From NCBI RefSeq assembly GCF_964355755.1, contig NC_092675.1, positions 4,002,312 to 4,066,311 of the forward strand: DNA of 64,000 bases, written 5' to 3'. Below the pieces are notes generated by a model. That model was not told the DNA's origin and searched no databases. It saw nothing but the letters and a program-made list of their open reading frames with translations. The DNA is from Antedon mediterranea. Lineage: Eukaryota; Echinodermata; Crinoidea; Comatulida; Antedonidae. Positions within the stretch are counted from its first letter, which is position 1, and every line of letters begins with the position of its first letter. Made by a program: the position numbers and the translations under genes. Positions 25,190 to 38,526 of the stretch are shown in pieces.

Positions 25190-27722
25190 AATAATAAATA
25201 CTGCAAGCAAATTAAAAATTAAATACTCAAAAGGCAATGTGGATATTTTATTTATTCTGTACTAATTTGTTTAAAAAAGTGATTTTACATTACAGTTTGT
25301 AAAAATGCTGCAACTAGCTAGACCACCATGTTGATAGTATGGCTAAAAATGTATTCTTAAATATATATCAGTATAAATAATATTCAGTTGTTAGCCTACG
25401 ATTATTCAAAAACATTGATAGGATAAAAAGGTTATCATGTTGAAATACATGTGAATCATGAAAGGATACATACAAATCTAAAATTAATACTATATCAAAA
25501 GAAATAATTTCTGCATTAAAAAGTATGTAGATACGAACATTCGCATCAAACTAGGCTACAAATGTACTCCAATATTTCAATCAAACGTTCAATTAATATA
25601 CTGTAATTTATCTTGTGGTATTTAATATCCAATCAAATTGCACCAAATTGAGCAGATCCAGTCTCATGTATTCGGATAGTTTTATTTTATTTCGAAATGA
25701 TGAGAGTCTTCTTGTTTTATTATGATTCCGTAACATAGAATGTATGTCAAAGTAGTATACTGTAGCGTAGCAGCAGAAACTAGCTTGTAAATGTATGTCT
25801 AATATGGAAGCAGATTCTATGTTCAAACAAAAAATGGAATATTCAAATTCTAAAAAAATTTTTGAAAAAACAACAACAAACAAAATTATTATTTCATAAT
25901 GTATTGTTTATCTTGCTTGTTTCGCCGTTTTGCTTCTGTTGTATTTTTGTGTGTGTTTATTTTTTATTTTGAAGTGTGCACCTTTGCATTATAAGTATCC
26001 CCCGCTTTAAATTCAAATAAATATAAAATAACACTTCACTCATAGAATTGCACTCATAACTATAATAAATACAGGCTTATAAACTATATTCACTAATAAT
26101 CTAATTTAAATTTAAATCACAATTTGAAAAGAGACTCCAATTACTGTTCACAATATTCACGATGAGTTAAAGGTAATTGGTCAGATGTTTCGCAATTGTA
26201 CTGTGAATAAATTTGTACAGACAGGACTGGTGTACCAAACCTAGACCTTTCACTGATGGCTAGAGTTAGTATCAACACAAACATGAAGTAGATAATATGG
26301 TTTTATATATTATTTACTTTAAAAAAACCTGCTTCAAATACTTGTCTAAACTCAATGAAATGTTATTTTATACTGTATACATTTGTGTTTCTGAACGAAA
26401 GATGAGAATAATGCTATAGTGCACACATTACATTATTATTTTTCAATTTTTAGTTTACTTTTTCTTGAAAGTAAAAATATTTTCTTTTGTTCATTTTCCT
26501 TATTTTACAATTGTTTGAAGAAATTAATCTGAACAGGTCAAACACATGCTGAACTACATAATGAATTACAAAACTAATAAATTCTAAAAAATGTTTAAAA
26601 ATGTTTCTTACAAATTGGGCAACCTATGTACAACTAGTTATATTTGTTTTAAATTTTGATTTTTCGTTTCATTATTACTATGTTTAAAAATCTTATTTGA
26701 CCTTCATATGCTAAAAAAAAATCAGGTTACTAAATTAAAAGTGTTAGAAGATAATATTTTCTAACAGTGTACATGATGCCAATAGCAAAAATAATCATAA
26801 CAAAGTGGTTTATTGATAATGGTGTTCTAGAAAAATAACAACATAGAAATACAATTGAAAGTATTTTTAGTCTTTGCTAAAAATATGGAAATCTGCCTGG
26901 ATAGTTCAGTCTGTCCATCTAGGATGTCTAAAATCCAGATTTCTATGTTAATAATTAGCTACTAAATGAGTATGGATACAGTATTCTTTAATTATGTCTT
27001 GTAGTACATGAATGAGAGATGACATAAGCCAACTGAAAAATAGAGATAAATATACAGTAATATGGATATATATTGAATGAGTTTTATTTATTATTATTAT
27101 GGCATTTTTTGGATGAAAATTTATCCTTGCTAGCCCCACACAATTGTTCACTAAAAAAACATAACACAGGATTATTTTTCATAAATAAAATATTGAAAAT
27201 CAAGCGATATTTAACATAACAATAGTTTTCATAAAGTGACTTCTTCTAATAAATATCACCTAAAAGTCCTGACATTTCAGAAAGACCGGGGTAATATTCA
27301 ATCATTTTAATAGTTTACTATTTAAAAATAATGTATGACATTAAAGAATTTCTAATAAAAATTCAAATTATTTCTATTGCGTTATACCCAGTGTGAATTT
27401 TGATCAGCAAAACCTAGAAGAAAATGTATAATATTATTAGGAAAATCACGGTTCTTACTGACATAAAGAACTACAGAGTCTGTTCTTCATCTTTATCATT
27501 ACAAAAAAAATGAAATTTTAAAAAAAATTATGAACTCTCTAAAATATGGTAAACGAATTAAACATTAAAACATTACCCACTTAAATGTAATATATTCTAT
27601 GGATAGCCTACAGTGTTATCAACTCAATTAACCTTAAACCTATATGCAATTAACTGTCACGTTGTACATGATTTGTAAAAATTAGTTACAATACAAACGG
27701 TGACACTTTGCAAGACACTGAT

Positions 27723-27896
27723 TCAGCCATATGTTGATAAGTATAGGCACTCAAATAAAACGACTAGGATCAACATGCTGGTCAAGAGAATCTGTAGGTG
27801 TAAAACAAAGTTGGCAACGATTTTATCTTCAGCCTCGTCTTTCACCGTGTTGTTAAAAATCTGAACTGTCGAGCATCGGAAAACAGGCCAGGTCAT
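27723..27896 (-). CDS. Candidate 57-aa single-pass membrane micropeptide
   Basis: ATG at 27896-27894 and TGA at 27725-27723. The N-terminus is polar to acidic (MTWPVFRCSTVQIFNN then TVKDEAEDK). A roughly 24-residue hydrophobic helix follows (FVLHLQILLTSMLILVVLFE) and the protein ends CLYLSTYG. GC content is clearly higher than the surroundings, as expected for coding sequence. A possible acceptor (CTGTTAGTTTGTTAG) lies just upstream at about 27905-27920, so a separate 5' exon is likely. The layout, a short acidic N-terminus plus one C-terminal membrane span, is like SERCA-regulating micropeptides, but I see no diagnostic motif. It could also be the last exon of a larger protein. Confidence 0.35.
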   Translation of the reverse strand: MTWPVFRCSTVQIFNNTVKDEAEDKIVANFVLHLQILLTSMLILVVLFECLYLSTYG

Positions 27897-28319
27897 ATAC
27901 AATTACTAACAAACTAACAGAATAATCACCGGGGGCATAGCATTACTAAATAAGACTGCCAAATCAAACCGAGATACATGAAATAATCAAAATAGAAATT
28001 GTGCACGGAAATTTTACATTTACAATACAAGCATTAATTTGGTAATTATAAGTAAAAGAAAAACAGATATTACATATGGATGAGACAGTTTTATGTGTAT
28101 ATGTTAATGGCAATGAATATATGTAGTAACAAATAATGTAATATAATAAAGAAAAATATAAAGATATAGAATATGCTTTAAACAAATAGAGAACTTGTAA
28201 ACAAATAATCAATAACACAATACTCAATTTCACCAAAGCATGGTGTTATACGACACCAATAGTTTTGGTAATTTTCACTGTATTTAGTTTTCTTTAATTA
28301 TTATTATAATTCAATTTTA

Positions 28320-28560
28320 GGCAAATTGCCAAGGATAACCACAAGTGAACTCAATACTGTCCTTCTCTCAAAGGTGGCTCTCCTGTTCACATGACAAACA
28401 TATATACAAGATGCTCTACATAAACAAAGACTTATTACAAGTCTTTGAGAGTTGGGTTGCAAATTGTCATGAGAAAAAATCCTGACATATGACAGGACTT
28501 GAACCCAGGACCCTTAGATTAGTAGGCAAGCATCATAACCACCAAGCCACAACTCCACTC
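28320..28560 (-). mobile_element. tRNA-derived SINE, family B
   Basis: On the minus strand it has an A-box-like TGGCTTGGTGGTTATG, GATGCTTGCCTACTAATCTA and a B box GGTTCAAGTCC, followed by a body with CTTTGTTTATGTAGAGCAT. It ends in a TAATAATAATT-type tail near 28300-28320. It shares head and body motifs with the 60.27 kb copy. Confidence 0.6.
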
Positions 28561-31500
28561 CGAATTACATTTTGTTAACAAAACCAGTAAAATAGTTATA
28601 GGATATTATGAAAATGTTCTGCTTTTACTCGAAAATTTATTTTCAAATTCATAATTCACAATACAAAATACTCGCATAGATATTTTGCTACTCGGAGACT
28701 GCGGCAATTAACCAACTCATAGAATAATAAATAAAGATGCATAAAACATAAGTTCTGGCTTAATTAGTTTAATTAGTAAATGAACATTCACCCATGTAAA
28801 ACTTCACATAAAAGTCATAAGCAAATATAAGTTATATAGCAATAATTTTCCAATTCTAAGTAAGCACAACAGGGATGCTCAGAGAAAAATAGCCGTTAAC
28901 AGAGAGGGTGCTTGATCAAAGAGGTTGAAAACCTGCCCTCTCCGTTCTCAAAATAGAATTGTGTTCCCAACCCAATTCTTGATTATTTTTCTATTACTTT
29001 ACCATTAAAATATATCTGGCTATCATTTTCATATTACTTATCCATATAAAATATTTTACAGGTGAATTACTAACCAAACCTGGGCATCCTACTTGAATGA
29101 ATGTGAAGTTATTGAATAAAGTCAGCCAAAGATGATAAAATGAATGATTAAAATTTAATGAAAAATTGAATATTTGTTCGCAATCGCAAATGGTAACTAC
29201 ACAACTGGTAACTGACAGACATGATTAAATTGTTGTGTACTGTATTTAAACAGTATTAATTATAAAGTTTCCCTATGGTTAATAGGCTTATTATGCTTGG
29301 TTATATAAGCAAGGCACACCTTAGGTAACCACCAATGTTACAAATGGAATTCATTGTAAATTACATAACAGTAGAATATTAGCAAATGTGTTCAATTGAA
29401 TTTTACAATCATGATGATACTTATATTGATCAGAGACAAAGTAAAATTGTCATTATCGATTTGATTTGTGTAATGGAGCGATGTAATTTAAATTTTACTA
29501 TTTAGGTTATCATCTGCATAAAGGATTTATCTATTTTGAATTATTCATTTTTTTGGGTTAAATGGTCATTACAAAACATACTAATGGGCCATTTGAATGT
29601 TATCTTTCACTTATAATATCTATAAATGCATTTGATATATTTAGTAAAATCTGTCACTAACATTATATGCTTTGTATCTAAGTTCATTCAATGCCATATT
29701 CATAGAAATTTTCTTTGACTTTATGCGGTCTCATAAATAAGGCTTGTTTTAAAGTAATCATTCTTCATCATCTATAATTTTTCATTCACAACTGTAATAT
29801 TATTGAAAGAATTAACTTTGATTTTGGTCATTATGTTTAAGTTTGTTGCCCTTTTAAAATAAGAATCAACTTGATTTATTTAAATTGTACAAAAAAAAAT
29901 GTGTTCTCATGATCAAAACAGTAGCACTATTACCTAAGACAATTGATATATTTTCCACTGAGCATTCATATTTTCCACTGATTTTTTTTACAGCGCTATT
30001 TTGAATAAAAGTGGCTATTGTAATGTAAATCATGTATGTAATATGTTTTGATCTACATGCACAGTGCATCTAACTTGAAGTTTTCTATGGGTGTACCTAC
30101 AGTAGATAGACAAAAAAACGAAAACGCATAATTTGGGTACCTATACAGTAGGCGAGTTAAAATTGGTTGCAAGTCTAGGAGCTTTTATGGGTCAACCACT
30201 GCTGCCAGTAAAAGCAACCTTATCAATTCATAAAGCTCTTAAAACATAAAGCATAAACTGAGTCAATACTTTATACTTTTCTGAGAAGATGAAAAAGAGA
30301 ATTCTGCCATAAAAACATTAGTAAACACATTTCTTGAAGGTCAGTGGTACTAATGAAAGGAACTACTTAGGAACTATTCATTAAGCACATACATGGACAT
30401 TGGGGTTACCTTTGTTAATAATGTACAGCAGATCCTACAAGGTTCTACTATGTCTTAAGCCATATTAGGTTGTATCAAGTCAAAAATCGAGAAAACTCTG
30501 AGTAAAGACAAGATTTGAAGCCAAAATTTGAACCAAAGATAGTAAAAGTGTCAAGCAAATATTTTAACAACAGACCTACTATATGCCACTCGACTACTTT
30601 ACAAAAATGAGACTGTACCACCCCGAGGCCATGTGTTCATTGAGGATTTCAATAACGGACATCCATTACTGGTGCAAATAATAAACACTAAGCCAACAAT
30701 TCAGATATATAAGACAACTGTATAGCCGTTAGCATTCTGTCAATCATTAGCTAGAAATCCGCCTTATTTAGTATTCCGCTAAAATAATTTTAAAGGATTT
30801 AGTTTCTTGATATAATGGTATTTACTGCTAATATGAACTTTAAAATACTAGTTAAGTAAAACTAATTTCCATGTCAAAACTATGACTACAATTTTTACCA
30901 GGATTAGCCTATCAGATATAACTTACAGTATTCTGGCGTTTTCACAAAATGAACATGTGCGGTCTCTGGTAGTCTTTTTTTTTAGAAACTCCATTAAGCT
31001 TACTAATGTTTCTCAAAATATTTAATAGAAACTAGATAAATTTATTTCAACATAATGTAGTCTTTTCTTGAATTTCTGAGGTTAGTACAGTACTGAGTGG
31101 GTTAACCGATTTAGCAGCTAATTTATGACAGAATGCTATATCATCATCCAGATTGTTCTTAGAGAAAGTCACAAGACAAATGTGAAACCACATCAACAGA
31201 TCTGTAAAAACTTCACAAAGTCATCGTTATAGAGGGCCTAATAAAATCAGCTTACCTATTTGAAATATAATAACATACATAATTGAACATAGTTCATTAG
31301 AATTAAAAAAAAACATATTACTGATCTCTATAAAAATGGCAGCATTTGAAAATAATTCAGGAAAGAAGTCATTAAGCTACCAGTTTCATTTGTCAGTAGC
31401 TTATGGAAGTTTGAAATGATTTTTAAAATTAAAAGACAGACATTCTATTTAGTATTTCATTAGAATTGATTTATGATGGAATATTTTTTATTATCTACAA

Positions 31501-33495
31501 TATTAGAGACTACTGTACATCAACCATAGACATTTTGAACATATCGAAATTAAAAAGTAATAATTGAAGATATTGCTACATAAATGAAGGAGATTGCCAT
31601 TCCAGTTTAAATACGGAGAAATTTATATTCAAAATAATTAACTGGAATTCCTAAATGTTAAATTATAACTGACTAGGTTATACAGATTTGTTTGCTATCT
31701 TAGTGCTAAACATACACATTTTCCATAAACTAAAATGTAGGGGGAAAACAGACAGATTTTGGAATAAATCCTCCTGTTAAACACAAATGAAATCAATATT
31801 TCAATATACACAGAAAATGGCTAAAAACAAAATTTCACAATTCCCTAAATCAAATAAAGTAATCTGTACTATCACAATTTGAAAACCGGGACTGCAGGAA
31901 ATAAAAAAAAAATGTTCTAAAAGATATCTAAAAAATAAAAACAAACACTGACTCATGCAGGAGTTGAACCCTGGATTTGTTTGTCAAAATAAATCTCTAC
32001 TATAAATCATAATTTTATAAAACACTGCAGGAATTGATACACAAACTTTTGCCAGATTGTAATTCAAATACTGTGGATAAAAAATAATGAAAAAGAAGTT
32101 AAAAACAAAATAAAAATGGCAGATTTTATGGGAAGATTATGTTGAGGAAGTTTTTATTTTAGAAAGGATTGCTCATGACATTATGAAGTCATTTTTGATA
32201 CAACAGAATCAAATTTGTTGAAAGTATTTATTGCAAACAAATTGACATCATAGACATCGTTTAAACTAAGATCTATATTTCAATGAATCTTAATGATACA
32301 CTAGTTTTGTCCATTTACATTGCATAATGATAGATAACCCGGAAACTCTATACAGTTTTATTATACTGTGAAATTGTATTGATAAATGTATAGGAAAGGG
32401 TAAAACAATCTTAACAACAGGTAGAGTCTTTCCATTAAATTGTGAATGTACCCCAGATTAGTGAGAAATCAATTTCGTATTGAGATATATTGATATTAAT
32501 TCACAATAGAACAGACTTTATATCTCATTTGATAAGAGAGTAGTTATTTTAATGTCTTGTACAGTAAACAATGAGCTATTCTCTTAATCACTCTCTATTC
32601 TATATTGAAATTATATTGAAAATTTTTCCTGTAAATGAAAGAAAAGGAACTGCTCTTTCAGCTTGAGACTAAAGTCTAAGATTCTAAAATTACCAACAGT
32701 TTCTCAGTATTTGCTGGTCGGAACTAGGCTTTCAGCAAGGGCACAAGGGTTTCAGACAGTTTAACAGTATATAATTTGGTATGGTTCCTGCAATATACCT
32801 GTTTACAAGTTCTATGTTAGGCAAGTTACCCATAAAAGATAAAAAAAAATGTTAGGCAAGTTAATTGTCAATCTCTGTCCTTGTAATATGTGCTTTAAAA
32901 CAAATAAATATGGTAAATCTAATTAGTAATGATAAATATGAGTAACTGTACACTTATTAACAAAACACAAACTATGGACTTATAAAATTCAGTGCACATT
33001 TCAAAGTTGCTAAATGTATGACGCAATTAGTATAACTTTAAGAGGGTCATCAGAAAAACTATGTTCATAAAAAAGCTATGTGTGAAATTTCATAGAGCAC
33101 GTTTAGGCTTGAGGAAAATATAAAAGTACTCAATGACTCCTAAAGGGTACTATTTTTACTATAGTGCCTAGGCAAATTATACGCCTATAATTATGGACAT
33201 GTACTGTCCCAAGGCTTACATTTTCAGTATTCAGTACTACTTTAAGTCTAACACTTGAGGTTATCAAAAAAGTTTTTATCAAGTGAGGGCGGCATATAAC
33301 TCTTGATACAGTAGATAAGAATTTGTGTCAAGTTAGATTTTATCAAACTATACTAGTTCTAATAGGAATTTTGAAAAGAACAGAAAAGACTAAACAAGTT
33401 GTTTGGTGTAAAGTTGGAAGAAAGAAGGAACACAAATAAGGTCATGTCAAGTCTGGGTCCGAGTGAAACAATCGTGAAAATAGTTATGAAGGAGT

Positions 33496-33652
33496 ATGAG
33501 AGGTATGGGTCATGTTCTAAGAAAAAATGAAGATGAAAAAGAAAAAAGGGTTTGGCAAGTAGAACTTGGCGGTAGAAGAGTAAGAATATGGTCAATTTAA
33601 CTAGAATTGCCTAGAAGCCTAGATCAACATATGGTAGATATGATAAAGGATG
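33496..33652 (+). pseudogene. Non-LTR retrotransposon fragment (RT C-terminus), short
   Basis: The plus frame reads MRGMGHVLRKNEDEKEKRVW then QVELGGRRVRIWSI, stop, LELPRSLDQHMVDMIKDD. GHVLR-E-RVWQ-E-GGRR is the usual motif after the RT core. The minus-strand ORF at 33359-33595 is its shadow. Confidence 0.5.
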
Positions 33653-36225
33653 ATTATTCAACCTCAATTAATTGATGTTAAATATTGCACCCTAAATATT
33701 TAACATTTAACATTTGATTTCAACTTTGAATAAATTATGCCATGATTGACTAAAGGATTAAATGTGACAGACTACTACTGCCATCATATTGACCATTACA
33801 ATTGTGTCATCATAACTGGTCATCTGATTGATTGAAAGTGACCATTGTCAATATACATAATGACAAAAAAAGAAATTGATCCATATAAAGTTACTTGCTT
33901 CAGCCAATAAGCTTAAGCTTCAAATAGCATGAGAAATGCATATTTATTAAAATTGCTCTGTCCACAACATTTTTGATGGACATTACATTCCACCACATGG
34001 AATGGAAATGCTCAACCCGAAACTGAAATTTAAATAGTAAATCTTGTGATTTTGTCTTAAAATTGTTGTCATTGTTGTTTTGTGAGCAACGATTTACCTA
34101 TGAATTGAATTTTGATGAAACTTTTGCAAACTGAATTGTTATATAGTAGCGCTGTCTGAACATACTATGCCATTTACAAATACCAAACCAACAAAATTTA
34201 GCTAAGAATCGCAAATAAAAATAGTGTTTGTTTTTAAAACTTGAGTGAAAACCCCTGGTGAAAACAATTTTATTTAGAAACATCAAATGCACATATGAAT
34301 TGCCTAAATACCTTATTATCAATTTCTGTTTTGTGTTCTTTTATGATCTCAAACCTGGGGAACATCACTAAAATATTAGAGCTGCAACTGCATAAGTACA
34401 GTACCATGGTCAAAAGAAGCATCACACTATGATAGATTAAGCTTGTTTAGATTAATTAGATTGTGGTAGTCCATAAAGTAATAGATCTGAAAATTATCGT
34501 AGTTTATAAATAATCTGATACTGTTTCAACAAAATCTAAGTATTATTTAATTTGACGTTTTACTACCTCAACAGGTCACTCTCTCCTTAAGCCAACCTAT
34601 TAATTACATTTAGTGGACTTCACAAATCTGACATTACTTCACGAAACCTGAACACTATTACATCCGACAGTTTGTGTGCGAAGGACCTAAATTATATATG
34701 ATCGTTTGACACTGTTTTGACCACATCTACACTTAATTCATTTGACCACAGCAACTTGTAGTTTTTAGGTGACACGTGAACGAGGGTACGTGACCGTCTT
34801 TCTGATGAGGTCAGTTGATATGAAAAATAATTTGACACTTGCGAAACGTAGTTTGACACTTTCAAAACAGGTTTGACAATTACAGAGCAGTAATAAATAC
34901 AAATAATCTAAATATAAATAAATGTAAAGGTTTTCAACTCGTTAGGAGTTTTCATTAGGTATGGTATATTTCCCTTAGGAACGTTCCATTTATTGTAGGG
35001 GAAATTAATTAAAAACAATAAGTTACCATTCTGCTATACTGTAAATATACTGTTTCGAAAGGTGGATAATTCTGATATCATCTATCAGGAATTATGTTCT
35101 ACCATTATTTTTAATTCAACAATTTTCAACAGTAAATAAAATGATTTTTTGTTTTCAATCAATACAATAAAAAAATTCCTTCATCGCACAAAAAATTTGA
35201 AATATCTTTTTCATAAACTGCCACAACAAATATGCTGAGTACTTACTTTAAATTACAATTTCTCATTGAACGAGTACTTTGTAATGGTACGCATTTATTG
35301 CTCGTATTCTACCCCTCCAGAAAATGACAAACCTATATTACTGATACAGTCAGATACTGACTGATTTATGTAAATTTTTACTGATGGGTCTGGTGACAAA
35401 ATACAAAAATATAACAAATGAAAGGATCATTAAAAATATTAATTAATATATATACAAAATAATGTTTTTAAACGTGTTTAAACATTTTTAATCTGTAATA
35501 CACGGATATGATCGCATACAATTTTTTTAAATTGTATGCAACTCAACTAATAAAACGTTTCAAGTTCGTTGAACTATGAATGAACTACTGGTAATCAAAA
35601 GAAGACATAAAGAATCTTTTTAATATATCCATTAAGGATAACTACAGAAATCACTTCATTAAAGTAAAAAACCAACATGACAGAATAAATAAAAGTCAAA
35701 ATGTCAGGGTCTATGGTTTGATTACTTTCTTGTTCTACCAATCATGTTACAAACGACAAAAGTTAGTAATTATAATAGTAATACATTACAATGTGCGACA
35801 TTCTACAATCAAAACCAACAGAAGCGCATTTGAGCTCAACAATTTATTATAAGAGGCAGTTTCAAATTACGTATCATGATTTAAAGATAAAACAAATTTG
35901 CAAGAGCCTCGGATTATTCTTCGGGGGAGATTGAAGTTAATGCATGTTTATCTTTTCGTATCATTTCTAATCCCACGGTTTTTTTTTCATAGAGTTTAAT
36001 CGTGTTGTTAACCTTCGGAGTAAAACTAAACAAACTCTTTAATCCTTTGTCATGTTAATTCAGCATATTGTAAAGATACCGGTGAATAGCTTATTAAGCA
36101 AACAACTTAATTTTTTTAAGTATAGGGAACAATTGTAACTGTGTAATAAAGACTTGCTCTGGGACAAAATGTTATTAAAATATGTATAAATATTAATTGA
36201 TATAGGTAAAATATATAACTAGATG

Positions 36226-36534
36226 CAATGTGGCACAGTGTGTTGGATGTGCTGGATTACCAATCTTCGAGATCATGGTTCGAATCCAACTCTCGCCACA
36301 TTACTTGAACTCTTAGGGAAGGCACTTTACTTACATTTGCCTCTCCCCACACAGGTGTATTAAATGGGTACTCGGTTAGATCAAGACATAACTTTGCGAT
36401 GATTACTAGGTGCATTATGGGAGTATGTTTCCATACGTGTTTGATCCAAAATACCGCTGTAATAATGCTATAAGCGCCTTTGAACATGATTACTCATGAA
36501 AAAGGCATTATATAAACATGGTATTATTATTATA
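36226..36534 (+). mobile_element. tRNA-derived SINE
   Basis: The head at 36228-36301 keeps a 7-bp acceptor-like stem (ATGTGGC with GCCACAT), an A-box-like TGGCACAGTGTGTTGG and a consensus B box GGTTCGAATCC. The body has GGAAGGCACTTTACTTACAT and GTGTATTAAATGGGTACTCG. The tail AAAGGCATTATATAAACATG runs into ATT repeats, as in LINE-matched 3' ends. It is not a functional tRNA: the anticodon stem does not pair well. Confidence 0.7.
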
Positions 36535-36987
36535 TGAAATCTGTATGACTGGTACAGTATTTTTGACCTCTTTGTAATATTAAAGAACAAATCACTATCA
36601 CTTTGCTTTGTGTGTTTATTTATATCGGTCCTCGTTTTACAGCATTAGACAAAATTACTTGATATTCATAATTTAAATCAATTTCTCAGAAAAGTTTTAT
36701 TTAAAAATGCAAATTGTATGCTTATTTTTATTAAAATATAAGTAACAATACTTACTTCATTAGTTTAACTATTTATTCCTGGGGAGAGTTGGCAATTTAA
36801 ATATTTATAGTTAATTTAGTAACCTTTTCACCTTTGAAGTACATCTGTGTTTGTTACTGTCACTAGAACATATTTTGAAGCATGCTTAAGGCTTTTGAAT
36901 CATAGTAAATGACTTATTGAACAGAGCCCAAAATGGCCTAAGACTCCTCATACTCACTTTAAATTCAAAACACTCAATTTCATCATC

Positions 36988-37239
36988 TTATAATCGGTAT
37001 TTAAAACTTCCTACTGAGTGACGAAAGGAGTTTGTTTCTGTATCACAAGCGATAGGTTTACGCAGAAACGTATTAGATACCGTCGGCTCCCGACTTGAAT
37101 GTTCCCCGGCGATTAAAACTAAAGACATTAAAACCATTTCTGATGAAAATAAATCTATAGGTAAAGACACTAATGGATAAGATACGGCAAGGCTTATTGT
37201 AACATCCGCTTCACGATAAAACAGACAAAACAAGAACAC
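36988..37239 (-). other. GC-elevated island with 83-aa open frame, unassigned
   Basis: The minus frame begins with GTG, not ATG, and reads READVTISLAVSYPLVSLP, LIAGEHSSREPTVSNTFLRK and PIACDTETNSFRHSVGSF. The plus frame over 37026-37170 is also open (RKEFVSVSQAIGLRRNVLDT). GC is well above the flanks. No family is recognised; it may be an old exon, a mobile-element piece or a conserved regulatory block. Confidence 0.25.
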
Positions 37240-38007
37240 CTTATATTAATTCAAGAAATGGTACAAGTTTTGAATTTCACCCAGAAATCTTGTTCGTTTA
37301 AGAGTTTTGCATCTTATGACGTAAATTTAAGAAATCTTTACAAGATACTTTACACTGTGCCACGATTTAAGCCTTGATTTCTTGAATACATAATCTAAAG
37401 ATATAACATATTCAAGTTTCACACAATAAAATCAAATTTGTACAAATCAAACAGTAATAAAATTCCTGGTTTGTTGAACGAGGCAGAGTCACTTTACGAC
37501 ATAAAATTTAATATATGAAGATGTATATAAAAGAATTGATAGAAAAAACATTTGATCTTGCTCTCTCCATTTGACTTTCTCTCTCTCTTTTATCGTTTAC
37601 ATTTGACAGTTTTAATTTACACAGAGATGAATATTATACCAAACATTTCTTACCAAGTTGTCTTTTTCTTGTTGTCAATTAGAATATATATGCAAACAAT
37701 ATTCATCCTTTGAGCAAGTAATATCACAATATAATAAGTAATGATTCCCAAAATTGTATTAGACAGTTCTAAATGTTTAGGTATGAAATGACCCCTTTCC
37801 TAAATATCCAGCTGACAACAATAATATTGCAAAGCTTATATTTGCTATACTGTTAAAAATAATCAGTATAGCAAGTTGTATGAATCACATAAAACCATCA
37901 TATATTTACCTATCTTTGTAGTCACCTTAATTTAAACATGATACATGCATCATAGGCCTTGGTAGGAGTTAAAGGAGTTATAATATGATGAAGGAAGGGC
38001 TGTTACT

Positions 38008-38275
38008 GTGTAGCATACACTCTGCAAAGGCATTAGTAACATTTAAGAGAGTTTACAATAGGATAAAGGAAAGGCGTACACCACTCGCAGAAAATGTGTA
38101 GCATAGACTCTGCACAGGGGCATCATCAACATTTAAGAGAGTTTTAACAATAGGATTAAGGAAGTTGTATAAACCACTTACCTGTAAGTACCAGAAAATG
38201 TGTAGCATACACTCTCCAAAGGCATCAGTAACATTTAAGAGAGTTACAATAGGATGAAGGAAGGGGTGTACACTT
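38008..38275. repeat. Three-copy tandem repeat, 88-104 bp
   Basis: GTGTAGCATACACTCTGCAA begins units at 38008, 38096 and 38200. Each continues with CATTTAAGAGAGTT and CAATAGGAT. Confidence 0.8.
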
Positions 38276-38526
38276 TAAAATCTTTCATACAATTTAAACT
38301 TTGAAAGACAATGATAAAAGTCTTTGCAAAAATGTGATCATATAAGCATCGGCATATACATTTAGCTAATGTACTTACCATTCAGTTAATGTACACTTTT
38401 ATCGTTGATTGCTTACGGTAATGTACATTTTTTATATTAGTTTACTAAGTTTATTCAAGTAGAGGCTTTGCAGCTTAAAGAACTAAAAGTTAAGTTTAGA
38501 TCAAAAACAAACTCTTGTTAGAAAAA

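Larger units (their letters stand above)
25190..38000. other. Intergenic stretch
   Basis: It contains the micropeptide candidate (27.8 kb), SINEs (28.4 and 36.3 kb), the LINE piece (33.5 kb) and the 37.0-kb island. A patch at 34.7-34.9 kb has several TTTGACAC repeats and a CACGTG box (GACACGTGAACGAGGGTACG) and might be regulatory. Otherwise AT-rich with no support for genes. Confidence 0.5.

Noticed and set aside
36228-36301. tRNA gene
   Set aside because: Acceptor stem and B box are good but the anticodon stem does not pair, and a SINE body and ATT tail follow directly.
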